Shown: positions 1 to 12,319, numbered from the stretch's first letter. The stretch: DNA of 64,000 nt from Antitrichia curtipendula (GCA_951230915.1 OX579637.1:29698001-29762000); one strand, 5' to 3'. Program-made: numbers and translations. Notes: generated by a model not told the origin, from the letters alone.

Positions 1-341
1 CACTCATATTTTTTTGGCGCTGAGCACAAACATGGTCAAAATGAATCCATTAGACACGAAATTCACCGAAGAATAGTGCCCCGTATATTTATTTCTCAAG
101 TAATTAAGGTACATCCGGTCTACCGGTTTTGATGAGTTACTATCCAATTTGGTTACAGTATTCACTACACTTTGCTTGAATATGTACACTATCCTACAAG
201 ACGAAGTTACAGAGAGCAGTTTGTCGACGCCAAACAATCAGAGACTGTCCATTTCCTCCTGTCAATCAGAATGAATCGACATAAGAGATCCCTCATGAGA
301 AACCCACAAGACGAACATCCATTACATTCCAATGGACAGAC

Positions 342-1772
342 TCATGAATAATCGTAGGGATCTAAAGATGCTGGAGATTGTACCTGACCGAGATTGATGT
401 TGGCCGTTTCTTCGTCTATGTAACCCCCATAGTCCAAACTCTCCTCTTCATCAGGCGGGTTCTCGAATTCAACCACCATATTGTGGTTCGGAGAGGCAAT
501 GGCAAGCGGTACTGGATCCGCCGGAATCTCACCTTCCTCTTGCGTCTCCGGCACTGACTCCCCTTGGAGTTTGACATCAGCGAGCCGACTTAAGTTATCC
601 TCGCATCGAAGATAACCCGATTCAGCTTCACGTCTTGCTAGTCCGGTTGTAGAGGACGGGATCTCGTCATGCCCCTCTTCCTCCCGTTGAACATCTGGTA
701 GTTCTGGCTCAACACGCGTGGGTCCAGTACTGTCCTCATCCAAGGTAGGATGAGTGACAACATTATCTTCGACGCGAAGATCCTTTGGGGTCTCAGCCGA
801 GGTTGTTCGCTGAACACAAGCCCGAGGTGAAGCAGCATTATCCTTGCCTCGAGGATAATGCTAGATGTTGGCCAAAATCGACTTCTGAACGGAGCCCTGT
901 GGAGATCCAGAACTCATTTGCTAAATGGATCGAGAGACTGACGGATCCTGCGTCATTGTCTTGAGAGAGACATTCTTTTTCCTGAGTTTCTCTAGTTCCG
1001 CCTTCAGCATCTCCTTTTCCAATTGCTGCTCTGTCCATCTGGCTTCTTCTTCTGCCCTCTTCAGGGCCTTCCTCTCCGCATGCTCCTTCCAGAAGTCTTT
1101 GTTCTCTTGCTTCATCGAAAGCAAAACTGTTTGACCCTGAACTGGATGCACAACAGACTCCGCAGCAAGCTTAGGTCGCACCTCCAAAGCTGATTCCACT
1201 TTATTGTTGGCACTTGAGGGCCCCCCTTTGTCAACCTCCGCATCCCCGTAGTCAATGTCATTCAAATCCGAGTAGGACTCCTCGAGTTCACTCAGATTGT
1301 GTATGGCCACTGTCCCCTCAATGGGCATCTTGTTCTTCTTCCTCGTCTTCTTCTCTGCCACAGCCATCACCTCCACCTGCTCTGAGCCCCTTGCCTCTTT
1401 CTCAACATCTGGCGGGGTCAATTCAGGCAACTGATTCATCACCTAGACACCGGTTATAATAACCTCCAAGTCGTCGCCGCCGACCATATCCGTGTTCGTC
1501 CCGAACTCATTTATCCCGAGTTCCAAGGCACCACCGTGACCACCTAAGTCGGCTTCCCTCTCTGCAATTTCGATGGGATCCGCTAAGGACGGCGTGGACT
1601 CAGAATCTAGTTCCGGAGATGACAGGTTGCTTGGACGTTCATAACCTAGAAGGTATGGCGAATTCTCATGGTAGAAGTCCTTGATGTCCAGGGAACTTCC
1701 GTACTTTGCCATCTCCCAATGCTTCTCGGATAGATGTCGCTCGGTAATCCCATAGTAATAGAGGCCATACAT
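342..1772 (-). CDS. ParB-like/methyltransferase-like protein copy 1, terminal exon
   Basis: Terminal exon, 477 codons in one frame after the acceptor TCCTGCAG (ending 1773), closing with TGA at 342-344. Three in-frame TAGs (1443-1445, 921-923, 861-863) are the only interruptions, which is unusual for a pseudogene of this length. It opens with MYGLYYYGITERHLSEKHW. Together with the AAK ending the previous exon this matches the 'AA..lGr.yiGiE' segment that follows the G-S-G motif of many DNA methyltransferases, so the intron divides that motif. Then come an acidic Ser/Pro-rich region, a Lys/Glu-rich coiled coil at about 990-1120 (EEEARWTEQQLEKEMLKAEL) and a Glu/Asp-rich tail. Palindromes at 595-615, 763-783 and 838-858 lie inside this reading frame, so part of the tail may be intronic. 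Confidence 0.6.
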
Positions 1773-2054
1773 CTGCAGGACCACAAAGACAAGTTAGTAC
1801 CCAATTCACAATTTGAATTGCAGATACAAACTCTAGAACAGCTATCTTTGAGTCGAGGATAAATGTTCAACAGTCTATAAACAAGACTTGATGTACAAAA
1901 TCGATTAAGAGGCCCAGATTGGTATTAAAATCCTATTCAAGAACTAATGCTAGCTGTTGATCTAGGATGGTTATCCTCGAGCCGAAGATAACCATCGAAC
2001 TTAGAGTATTATCATCGAATCGAGGATAATGGATAGCAAGACTTAGAATTTTAC
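1773..2054 (-). other. Intron of copy 1 carrying three 21-nt palindromes
   Basis: The 282-nt spacer between exon B and the terminal exon has GTAAAA and CTGCAG ends. Palindromes of the stem TTATCYTCG / CGARGATAA lie at 1842-1862 (one degenerate arm), 1971-1991 and 2009-2029. The surrounding sequence is AT-rich and non-coding. Confidence 0.62.
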
Positions 2055-3373
2055 CTTCGCAGCAATCATAAACTTCGATCCTTTGTAGATGCCAATGACG
2101 TTTTCTCCCTTCACACAGAAGCTCTGAAGGATGTCAATGTAGAACTCCATCCTCAGCTTGCTAGGGTGGATCCTAAACTTGGCCTCTGTATTCTTCTGGA
2201 ATTCCTTGTAGTAAGGGATTTCGTCCGTGGAGTAAACCCTCTTCACAGCATCCACATTCTTGGGCTTGCCGTCGGTCCCTTTTTTCAACACGAATACAAG
2301 CTTCACCACGGAAGGCGTGGCTCGTGTCGTGGTGTTGTCCAACCTCTCAGCTTTGCTCGGCTGGTACGTGAACACCTTGATCTCGTATTCCTTCAGCCGC
2401 GAAGCTGCAAATTTCTTGGTCGCCTCCAAGTCGTATTGACTTCCCACAATCCACATCCAAGCGTCAGGAGTAGTAATTCTGGGCTTCAAATGAGCAGCCA
2501 AGTAATTAAGTAGTGGAGAACACGAAGGTCCATCATTGGATCCAGGATTCGGAAGTCTATGACGGCCAGCCGTAGTTCTCTATTTGCGTAGGGCCACTGG
2601 TGGCTGGTCACAAGAGCCTGCGGGTAGCACTGGTGGCCTTGGATGTGCACATTGCCACCTGTCTCCACAATCTACTTCTTCAACTTCAAGAATATCTTGA
2701 AGATGGGATAGACCACGGACAGTTTGGGGTGGTCTTTAAAATCTATGGCCATCTTCTTTTTTGCTTCGTTCTTTAGACGCTTCAAAAAAAAAGAATCGGG
2801 CGGGGCAGTCAACAGAAAATCCCAGGATGCGGAAGTGAACTTGTTTGTGCGCTTCCATTTTCTCCATACCTCATCGATCACTTCTTCCTGTGAGTCCCTG
2901 AACTTCAAGGACTTGTCAATGGCCATGAACTCCTCCATGACGATTTTTTTGTGCTTCCTACGCTCCACCTAGTGCTCGGCCTTGTAGTTTTCCACGCACA
3001 AGATCCTTGCGGCAGCCACGGAGACTTTTGGATAATCGCGGGTGCGCCCTTCAGTTCTTCCAAGCATATGGAAGACATAATCCTTGAGGTCCTTGTCCGT
3101 GAAATGCCCCATGTACTTGAAGAACTCTCTCTTCAACAAATAGTTCTTTGGGTTGAAGTTCTTCGTGGACTTGTTTTATTCAATGCACGTCACCAAATCC
3201 ACCAGTTCTCCGTCAGTGTGTTTTCGGAGAAACTCCTCCCACAACTGGTACGTCTCGTCTGCCAAAGTAATGATTTGAATTTCATTCTTGACATCCGACG
3301 CGAGTTTCACTTTGGCGCCTTCTTTGTCCGGATTAATGCTACAATACCGTATCAAAACAGCGTCTACAAATTC
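2055..3373 (-). CDS. ParB-like/methyltransferase-like protein copy 1, exon B (methyltransferase-like part)
   Basis: Joined in phase to the preceding exon (AAG donor at 3594, GCTATGCAG acceptor ending at 3374). One frame runs through TAA at 3176-3178 and TAG at 2969-2971 and 2672-2674. The order of motifs suits a beta-class N6/N4 DNA methyltransferase fold: first a LAVIDF segment near 2545, where DPPY would be expected, then near the end GENVIGIYKGSKFMIAAK, matching the G-D-x-V-L-D-x-F-x-G-S-G pattern. Neither motif is canonical, so catalysis is doubtful. One C appears to be missing just after the VIDF codons (about 2540-2545): the frame before it and the frame after it (GSNDGPS onward) both align to copies 2 and 3, and the exon is 1319 nt, one short of a multiple of three. 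This could be a real frameshift or a sequence error. The donor is AAG/GTAAAA at 2054. Confidence 0.62.
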
Positions 3374-3594
3374 CTGCATAGCAATATTGTCATTGAAACA
3401 ATCGTCAGTTCCTAGACAATAGAGGATCAAGAGGGAGAGCAAGTTATCCTCGACCCGAGGATAAACATAGTCATGACTTTTGACGGTGTTCTACAAATAC
3501 ATAAAAAGGCAGAAGCAATGCACCATTTCATTACCTACCATTGCTACACATAGTTTATCTTCGCCTCGAAGATAAATGAACAGACATAGCATAC
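3374..3594 (-). other. Intron of copy 1 carrying two 21-nt palindromes
   Basis: The 221-nt spacer between exons A and B has GT and AG ends, and joining the flanks restores a phase that aligns with copies 2 and 3. It contains TTATCCTCG-ACC-CGAGGATAA at 3444-3464 and TTATCTTCG-CCT-CGAAGATAA at 3555-3575. Both are perfect 9-bp stems with a 3-nt loop. Confidence 0.65.
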
Positions 3595-5028
3595 CTTGTA
3601 AACAGTTGGATTGAAGATGGCCTTGTTCAGTCTTGCTAGTCCTTCACGATCAACATTCGTTGGCCGCTTCAGTTCCTTCCACACCTGCCTACAAGCTGAA
3701 ATCTAGTTTTCCCATGTTGGCTGACTATGAACGAGGTGATTGGAAGAGTTGTTCCACTTGGATATTTCGGTCAGCTTCCGTGGTTCAAGCAAGTAAACGA
3801 TCGTTGCATCCCACGTCTGCAACTCCACCTTTCGAGACTCGCAGCATCCGCCACTTTGCAGCATCTTGGATGCAGTGATGCTATGTTGGCCATTAATAAT
3901 ATAGAAATTTCCGTCCTTAATATCATCCCACTTGGAAGGACGTTCCTTCAAGAGCCTTTTGTTGGCGTCAACCGGAGTCAGGCATGCTAGTTCCCTTTAT
4001 TGGACTGACCCTAGATGGATAAGGGTCTCTTTCATTTCCTCAACAATATTCATCTCCAATTTACGGATGATGTATCTTGGGGGTGCCAGATGGCATTTGG
4101 AGATGTTCACCTTGAATGTCATGGGATCAAAAATGAAGCAGGACGCATGCTTCTCCCAGAAATCTTTCTGGTATGCGCCTACCAATTCAAATTTCTGGAT
4201 GGGCTCATAGTCGCCCGACTTCCCGTTATGAACATTTGTAAGCGCGGAGCCTGAGCTTCCGATAGTTCTTGTCCGACTGTCTGTCACGGGTTTTAGGCGC
4301 TTCTCAGTGGTCGCAGTAATCTCCGTGTCCGGGTTCTTGCGCTTAGGGAGCTGAGCTCGCGTTGTCCCCCTTCCACTCCCTCTGCTTCCAGTTTGGGCAC
4401 GTGCCCTTGAGACTGACTTTGTTTCGGCATCGGCTTCGCGTCTCCCTTGGCCACAGCCCAGGCTGTGACGGGATTGTTTGTCTACATGATCTTTGGCATA
4501 CTCCTTCAGTCTGCCGAACATGTAACCAATCCTTCTCGCCATGAAGATGGCGTTCTTTCGTATCCATGAATGGAATCTCCGCTGGAACTTATCCGCCAGT
4601 TCGTCGTGGTTTCCCTCGTGTAAGTCCTTGATGAGGTTATCCAGATCAAAGGCTCCCACATCGTCTTCTTCATGCAGGACAATGGAGTGCGTGTGCTTTG
4701 TTTCCTTTCCATATTGGTCGCACGCTTGCAGTGTAATGACAATAAAATTCTCCTGATGGTGCTCTACGAGGGCGACCTTCTTGTCTAGGTTCCAGTTCAC
4801 ATAGATTCCTGAATCCTTTACCCTGTGGCGTAGAAGTACGTAGTCCTTTGACTGGTTTATTCCAAAGGTCCAGGAGTCAACTATGGGCTTGAACTGCCAG
4901 AGATCCCCATAGACCTCCGACATGTCGAGTATGAATGGCTCCTCCACCGTCCATTTGGTGAATGGCTCCAGGAACGGGGTGGTGGCGGAGTAGTTATAAT
5001 TCATCACCTCTGCCATTTTTAGGAGTCC
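3595..5028 (-). CDS. ParB-like/methyltransferase-like protein copy 1, exon A (ParB-like domain)
   Basis: This is the upstream recognisable coding exon of the best-preserved of three related genes. It begins after a good acceptor (TTCTCTGCAG, ending at 5029) and ends at an AAG/GTATGC donor (3594), giving 478 codons in one frame. Two in-frame codons are TAA (3997-3999) and TAG (3703-3705). The first ~220 residues are unrecognised. A Lys/Arg-rich linker lies near 4250-4500. The last third resembles ParB/sulfiredoxin-like domains: a PVDANKR stretch, then a Lys-Trp-Asp segment, then the motif DGNFYIINGQHSITASK, like the family's GQHR loop but with Ser replacing Arg. The true N-terminus was not found; the upstream 5.03-6.0 kb looks like an intron or leader with palindromes. 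Copies 2 and 3 align along most of this exon. The ParB assignment is my inference from motif pattern; the exon call is firmer. Confidence 0.66.
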
Positions 5029-5301
5029 CTGCAGAGAATGATAAATCTCGTTAGTAATCGTAATTGGGATTATCTTCGGTCCGAAGATATGTGTATCACC
5101 GAGAATGCATCTGCTTAGCATTGATGTGAAGATTAGATTATGAGCCCAATGCCATCGTTGCTTTGGAGCATCTTCATGCCGAGGATACTCAATCCTCTAT
5201 ATTATTGTCGGCTTTTAAGTTATGAATAGTTCTCTATCCATGTTTGTTTGTTCTGATTTTGTTTTCGTTAGTTCATTCCATTTTTTCTGTCATTGTGGCT
5301 C

Positions 5302-5999
5302 CTATCTTTGGTCCGGGGTTAGTTATCCTCGGCTTGAAGATGTTTACGTTATCGTCCGTGGTTCAGTGTCGCCGTGGTTAGTATGTATTGTACTACTTAG
5401 GTTTATGTATCCTCGACTCGAAGATAATGTTCTTTGTGTGATATGTTTGTTTTTTTGTTTTTTCTATTTCTATCTGGACTTTATATATTGTAGTTATATA
5501 ATTCTTCAGATTTTGTTTGCGGTGGATCCGGAGATAATTATCTTCGAGTTGCGCATAATCATCCGTCGTCTGAGTACCGTTATCGCTGGATCCTTTGTAG
5601 TTAGTCTCGATCTTGTTTCGTTTACATTACTGTTCAATATGATTATCCTCGAGCCGAGGATAAACTTACTGGGCTATTTGACGTTTATCATCGGATTGGT
5701 GTTAAACCTACTGGGCGTATAGAGGTTTATCCTCGGACCGAGGATAATCTTACTGGACTTGTAGAGTTTTATCCTCGATCCAAAGATAAATTTAGTGTAC
5801 TGGTAGTGGTTTATCCTCGGACCGAGGATAATCTTACTGGACTTGTAGAGCTTTATCCTCGGTCCGAAGATAAATTTAGTGTATTGGTAGAGGTTTATCC
5901 TCGGTCCGAAAATAAATTTAGTAGACTTTTAGTTGTTTATACCGGGTCCGCGGATAATCATCTACGGATCCACTAAGTTTATCTTCGGCCCAAGGATAA
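5302..5999. repeat. Array of 21-nt palindromes, 42-bp period
   Basis: Nine units start at 5643, 5685, 5727, 5769, 5811, 5853, 5895, 5937 and 5979, exactly 42 bp apart. Each is a 21-nt palindrome (9-nt arm, 3-nt loop, 9-nt arm) followed by a 21-nt spacer. A degenerate unit in register lies at 5601-5621. Further units are at 5302-5322 and 5323-5343 (directly abutting) and at 5407-5427, which is 84 bp after 5323; one at 5538-5558 is offset by half a period plus whole periods. Spacers are related to one another (for example two types, with CTTACTGGACTTGTAGAG and TTTAGTGTACTGGTAG). Isolated copies occur at 5070-5090 and 5168-5188. The array lies upstream of copy 1 on its coding strand, so it may be in a first intron or leader. 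The ORF that can be drawn through it is a by-product of the repeat. Confidence 0.9.
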
Positions 6000-7560
6000 A
6001 TTTATTTAGGGCCGTCATCCTCTGAGACAGTTCTTAATCTTTGAAAACGAATACCGTGTTTAAAACCCTAATTTATAAGGTTATTATCTGAGTTCTACAT
6101 TCTTTTGGATGCATTCTAGTCTTGTAGCCCAAGCAGAGCAACATACAACTGGATTTCTAACCACACATTCATGTTTAATCAAAACCAATTGCAAGAACTA
6201 AGGAACCGCAAATAAAAAAGAATGCATGAAAGAGCTTGGAACTAGAAATTCCTTACCTTCCACTGCTTCTTTTGGAGAAAAGAAAATAACAGCTCAATTC
6301 TTCTGGAGTATAAAATCTGCACACCTGAAGAACTTGCAACTGGGTTAGAAATGAAGTCAAAGTTCATCTAAACTTGGCCAAACAATGCATGAATTCATAA
6401 AACATGTAACAAACTGAATTCTAGCATGAACCCTTTGCAATTCACCACCTGAATAAACAAAACCCCTAAATCCCGAGCAAGTACTTTCTGCACGGTAAAC
6501 GCAAACAATGGAACAAAACAAGCACAAACAAAACAAGGAAAACACAATGAAAGCACAAGCAAAACAAGAATACAATGGAGCAGTGAACTCACAGCCTGGG
6601 AAATAGAAACCGCAGCTTCTCCGAGCTGAGAAGCTTCACGACACCAACCTTGTCCGCGAGCTTCTCCACAATGAATCAGCGAGCTTCACCACCGATCACC
6701 ACCGATCACCACCGATCGCCACCGACGATGAAGCACGAGCTCGCGACACCAGCTTCGCGGCCCCCTAAACCAACAGTTTCTTGAACAGCTCGTGCCCTTC
6801 AATCTCAGACCTTCACGCGAATCTCAAACACTTCTCCGCGATGAACACGCTCAACTTCGCGACACCTTCACGCCACCAGTTTCGCGACTCTGACTAACCT
6901 ATCTGAGCATTGACAGCATCCGCAAGGCTCAAAAAACCCATGCTTGCAAATCATGGACGTTTCAAATGGATTTGTAAGCCAAGAAGATCATACTCAGAAT
7001 TTGATGCATTAAATTCCCTCCGTTGTGTTTCCAGGTGCGGGGTGGCAGACTTACAGTTCTCAAGAGCTCATCAACTGTGGGTGGTGCGTTGCTCCCGTCC
7101 CTTTGCTTGATTCCACTTTCCCTCTCCATGCTACGAGCTCCGCAACCTCAAACTCAGCCTCTCGCCACCGACCCTGAAACCACTACGGAGCTTCGCGTCA
7201 CCAGTTGGAGGTCTAGTTTCACACAAACTAAGTCGCCGAAGAAGCCAATCAAATTGAAACACACACAAATATGTACAACACACACAGCAACAATACGGGA
7301 GGGAAAACCAACAAGCACTACAACAGGAGAACTGCAACTGGGACGCGACTGGAACTGCGAATTCACGAAATGAAGTGGAACCTGGAATGCTAGTGTCGCC
7401 AAATGGGAGTGACAACCTCCCAAGGCTAGGTCCGAGCCTGTTCCCGAACCTCGCACCCGACCTTGCGTTGATCTCCCGGACTTGTTACGAACCTAAGAAC
7501 CTGTAGTCCCAGTTCCGAATCTGTAGTATGCTCTTAAAGCGACCATTTAAGGGCTGGTCC
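6000..7560. other. Gene-poor region with short repeats
   Basis: No convincing gene. The stretch is less AT-rich than its right-hand neighbour and repeats short phrases such as GAGCTTCRCGACACCA in several variants (about 6640-6870 and 7180-7210). A tandem of the 10-mer ACCACCGATC lies at about 6688-6728. ORFs of 66-116 codons on both strands show no family resemblance or consistent splice context. Confidence 0.5.
6688..6728. repeat. 10-bp tandem repeat
   Basis: About four copies of ACCACCGATC, the last ones degenerate (CACCGATCGCCACCGACG). Non-coding as far as can be seen. Confidence 0.8.
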
Positions 7561-10500
7561 ACCTTTTTCACAGGCTTTCGTGGACGAAAATATTTTTAGA
7601 TCATTTTTCAGAGAAAGAAAAATAGATGTAGTACCTAACACAAGTGGTTTTGTATTTTTTCAAGCATTATTGAATTATTTATGGATTTTCAAAGATTCAA
7701 GACATAGGCACCTATTTGTGACCGTAGGTCTTCCAAAATCTGTCCACTTGCAATTTGTAAAGAGATGTGCAAAAATCAAAGACAATGATTGGCTTTTGCA
7801 ATAGATAAATAACTTTTCCTCAATGCATTCAATTGCTAAACTGGTTTTAGGAATCACCCCATCTCCATTTTTCACCTAAAAATAGGGTCGATTTCAAGAA
7901 GATGGGCGCTTTTAGAACACACTACCTTACCGTCTAATTTCCTCCAATTTCCATACTGAACCGGTTTTTGAAGTACCGAGTACGGATATTTTCTCTTTTT
8001 TCCATTTAAAATAAAAAATTTATAGACATTTTCACCTGCTTTTTGTTGATGTTTTCAAATTGCAATTGGGTTCTTTTCCAATTCCACCGGCTAACTTCGA
8101 ACTAGCCGCAGGTTCTTCCCGGACATTGCTCCACACTACACTAGCGTATTACTCATACATGAAGTGAATTATTTTAAATTTTGGTTTAGGGTAATTTTTT
8201 AACCAATGAACTACAAGTTGTTCATTGGAAAAATAATTTGTTTTGTCACCTTGCTAATTGTTGGATTAAAATAATCTTGGAGCAAAAGCTATACCACACA
8301 AATTGAATGACTTAATGCCATTACAAAAATTTAATATTATTGCATATATGAAGTCTTGCTCTAGTATGTAATGCTCATGTGATTCTGTAATAGACAACAG
8401 ATTTGTTTGTCTTAGATTCTAGAACATGCATGAAAAGTAATTAAATTTCCATGATGACATCAATCAAATAGTCAAGTAAATGCAATAATAGATTCATAAA
8501 GCATTTCAACATTGACATTTGATATGAAAATGTGCACTTCACTAAATTTTCAAGTTCCTTGATTTTGGCATTTCAATTATTATCATCATGACTTGTGAAG
8601 TACTACATTGTTTGGAATGTTAAGTATAATAACATTTTCATGGATGTAAAGACAACAAATTCTACAAGAATAAAATTGCATCAAAATTATAAATATTTAC
8701 AAAAAGACTTGGCATGAATAGTGGCTTTTAATATGAAATTTTTTTTAATGATTGGATTTAATAAAATTATTTACTATTAATCAAATTAATAATTTGAAGA
8801 CCTTTAAGCATCCTCTGGTATGATCCACCGTCATGCCCAAGTCAATGGCTTCGCCATATTTTTACACTTTTGATTTGATGTCTTAATGTATCTTATATAA
8901 AACTGTTTTGAAAATAAATTTAGAATTCAATATGAAAGTGATGAGAGATATTTATGAAAGTACACAAATAAACTGCAAAACATTCAAATATACATATCAT
9001 GCAAAAAAATTCAAAACCATAAACACCAAGAGATGTAACCTTTTGCAGATGGCATAATCAAATTCATGCTAAATTAACAAAACATCATTTTGATTCATAT
9101 AAAATGTTTGTTCATTTTTACTACTATCATTTTTATTTAATGGTATAAAAATAGGCATTGAATTTGGCGCTCCTTTATCTTTTACATATTGAAGATTGAA
9201 AATTTTTGGACCTTTCCTAGCTTTGAAGACCTTGGCATTGGAAATTGGATCCTCACACAATGACAAAAATGTGGAAATTTGAAGAGAATGGTTGGCAAAA
9301 AAAAAAAAGTGACAATGAACTCAAACAAAGCACACCCTAAAAATATTTTTTCCACCACTATAAACAAAAGCAATCAAAAAGGAAATTATTGCAAAAGTCA
9401 TAATAAGATTTTTTCAGTTTCCAATCCAAAGTCATCACCTTAGTAAACTTACTTTTAAAAACTCACTAAATTATTGTATTTTAATGGATGGTTTCATGTT
9501 TGTTCAAAAGATTTTTATTCATTCTATTTTGATTAACCCCAATCATATTAACCCCTAAAGTCCCAAGTGTCTCCTAGGGTAACAATTAAAGGTTCCGTGG
9601 AATTCCTATCATCTCAATTTTGGGAATAAGTTTTTTGAAATTTTTTTTGGTAAATATAGTTTTTAATAAAATTGATTCTCCAATAGCAATAATTATGCTG
9701 CTCAAAGCTTGAAGTAGTCAACCACAAGCAATAAAGAAATCACAATAACTTGAAATAATTTTTCTAAGATTAATTTCTTATAGATTATAATTTTGTCTAT
9801 ATAATTATGTAATGTAAAGATTGGTTCATTTCATTTGTCTAAGGTCATGTGGAAAAAATTTCATCAAATTTTTCCATACGGATTGGAAGATATTAACATT
9901 CAAAGTTGGACAAAAGGATTTTTATCAAGAACATATGTGTTCATATAATGTGTTAAGGAGTTTTACATTAAATAACGTGATAGCAGTTTTTACATGAGGA
10001 CCAAAATAATTCAAAAAAATATAATGTGTTAAGAATTTTTTTTGAAATTATTTTTTTATTTTTTTTATTTTTTTATTTTTTTTATTTTTTGGGGGGGGCT
10101 ATTTGCCAAACATCCTCCGTTTTTTACTTTTTGTGCAATAACTTTTGCTTCCAGGCACTGATTGAAATAAAATACATATTGCCAAGAAACTTGTGTATTT
10201 TTCTAGCTTTATTAAAAAAAATTACTAAGTTATGATGAATATTAAGACCGTATGAGCCTAGTACCCGAAGTCGCATTTTGGCCCCAATAGGACCAATGGG
10301 ACTTCAAGGGTTATAGGGCAATGTAGGCATCTTTTTGAAAAATTAACTTGCAGGATTCATTTTTAATGAAATTTCTTATAATTTTTCAAAAAAATTGTTT
10401 AACCCGTTAAACCCCAAGGGTGTTTTCTGTCTAAAACCACTCAAAACTACCAATTCTGCTAAATTCACTTAAGGAAACCACTTTTTTTGTTATTTCGGGA

Positions 10501-12310
10501 ATTAACCATAGAATCTTGTACTTAACTTGTCTAGGATCATGTAGTAAAAATTTCATCAAATTTGACCATACGGATTGGATGATATTAGCATTCAAAGTTG
10601 AACAAAAAGTTTTTTTCCAAGAAAATGCTTAAATTGCTTAAAAAACTCAGATTGTCCATAACTTTCTCATCCCTAGTCCAAATAGAATGAATCAAAACTT
10701 CATGTATAGTTACAAACATAATTTTTAGAAAAAAATTCAAAAAAAAAGTATTTTGACTTTCTTTAATTTTTTTTAGGTTGCCCAAGAATCTTCATTTCTT
10801 GCTCATTGTGCCATAGCTTTTCCATCCGGCATCCGATTGAAACAAAAATTATATATCCACAAAATTCTTGGACAGCTACACAACCTCAAAAAATCTCAAA
10901 AAAAGTCACTTCAAATTGAGACAATAGGAACCTACCCAGACCCAAATTGTCCACCAAGGGGACAAGCGGGGCTTTAGAAGTAAATAATAAGGTTAAGAGT
11001 GCTTGCTAATACAATCTTATCATTTGAATTATTGTGTTTCAATCTTATCTTTGATCTATTTAAAATTTATTTTTTCTTGCGATCTTAGACTTACTTCTAC
11101 CTAACAATTTTTTAAAGAATAAAAATCAAGTGCGTGTTCTTTGAAAAAATATTCCAAGACTATCAAATCAATTATTTACCACAATCTTTTTTTAATTTAA
11201 AGTTTAAATTCCCAAAATAAATTACACAAATAATAGTCAAAGTCATCTAGAGTTGCAGATCAATGTTAAAAAAAATAAAAATTTGAACTTCAAATTCTGA
11301 TAATTTTCAATTTGTACAGTCAAACTTTATGCAATTTTCACCACACGATCTCAAACAAGTGAAGTACAAGATCTTACAATTAGATTCTTACAAATGTATT
11401 TTTTTTGGATGAATGCAATAGAAATGACACTTTTGAGTGATTATTCATCCAAAAAAAAATGTCGCCCAAAAAATGGTCTGGGTACTTTAGAGGTTAAATT
11501 CTCAATTCATGTCTCTAGTATAAAAAATTAATTCAAAATCCATATTCATTTGCATAAATTATAAATGAAAGAGTATTCAAAGTCTTATAACTTACTATAG
11601 CAAGATGGACAAAAAAATCTTTTTCACTTTAAATGCAGATATTTTTCAATGTACTTGATATAGGTTGGAATTGTCTTAGTTCATCTATAGTGATATGTAT
11701 TAGTGTATTGCCGAGTGTATGGTGTACAAGTTGTGAAAAGACAAATATGCAAGATTTGGCAATGGAATTATGAGGCCATTTGACTAAGGCTATGAAATAA
11801 AGACATGTCATGACTATGATTACAATACTTTAATAAAAACAAATAATTAAAAATAACAAAACCTTTGAGAGTTGGAGATCTATTTCAAGGCACAAATTAA
11901 TTTAACTTATTTGATGTGTTCAAATAATTTAAGGTCCACTCATCCAGAATTGTATTTTGTTCATTATTTATATTATATTTTAATATAAACAAGCTTTAGT
12001 TTTCTTAACTTATTACACGAGATAATAAGATTTTGAATCCTCAACATTAATTTTTTTCACTATAAACTTTGAAATACCCTAAAAATTAAATTCAAGAATT
12101 GAATATTTGAATTAAAAGCTAAAAAATAGATCCAATATGATGTTCTTCCCAAAAAGATGCTATAACTACCCCAAAAAGAAAGATTCTCTATACCTTCTCA
12201 ATACTAATCCAAATGAAATGAATCAATCTTTCAATATATAGTCAAAAATATAATCTATAACAAATTTATCTTTTAATTTCAAATTTCAATTCCTTACGAC
12301 TTTTTTGGTT
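7560..12310. other. AT-rich gene desert with dispersed repeats
   Basis: Nearly 5 kb of strongly AT-rich DNA with homopolymer runs and no supported gene. It contains diverged copies of a dispersed repeat (about 9840-10320, 10530-10930 and, more diverged, 12130-12320) that also occurs near 56.5 kb. Confidence 0.6.
10530..10930. repeat. Dispersed repeat, copy also at 56.57-56.94 kb
   Basis: The phrase around 10650-10760 (CTCATCCCTAGTCCAAATAGAATGAAT broken by few changes, then a TTAGAAAAAAATTCA block) recurs at about 56590-56700, and the following 'GCTCATTGTGCCATAGCTTTT' region recurs at 56740-56780. A left part (TTTCATCAAATTT...CATACGGATTGGA) is also duplicated locally at 9860-9930 and 10550-10625. 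No ORF. Element class unknown. Confidence 0.75.
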
Positions 12311-12319
12311 GCCCAACCT

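Noticed and set aside
5222..5722. 166-codon plus-strand ORF through the palindrome array
   Set aside because: It arises from the repeat itself: the hairpins read as PRLED-like words, composition is hydrophobic and irregular, and it opposes the copy 1 strand.
5302..5999. CRISPR array
   Set aside because: Regular repeats and spacers, but the context is eukaryotic, spacers are related to each other, and no cas-like genes are present.
7023..7456. Overlapping ORFs of 94-116 codons on both strands
   Set aside because: Mutual shadows in a less AT-rich patch with no domain, splice context or homologue in the window.
10050..10100. T/G homopolymer run as a regulatory site
   Set aside because: Low-complexity tract within a repeat; nothing specific to support.
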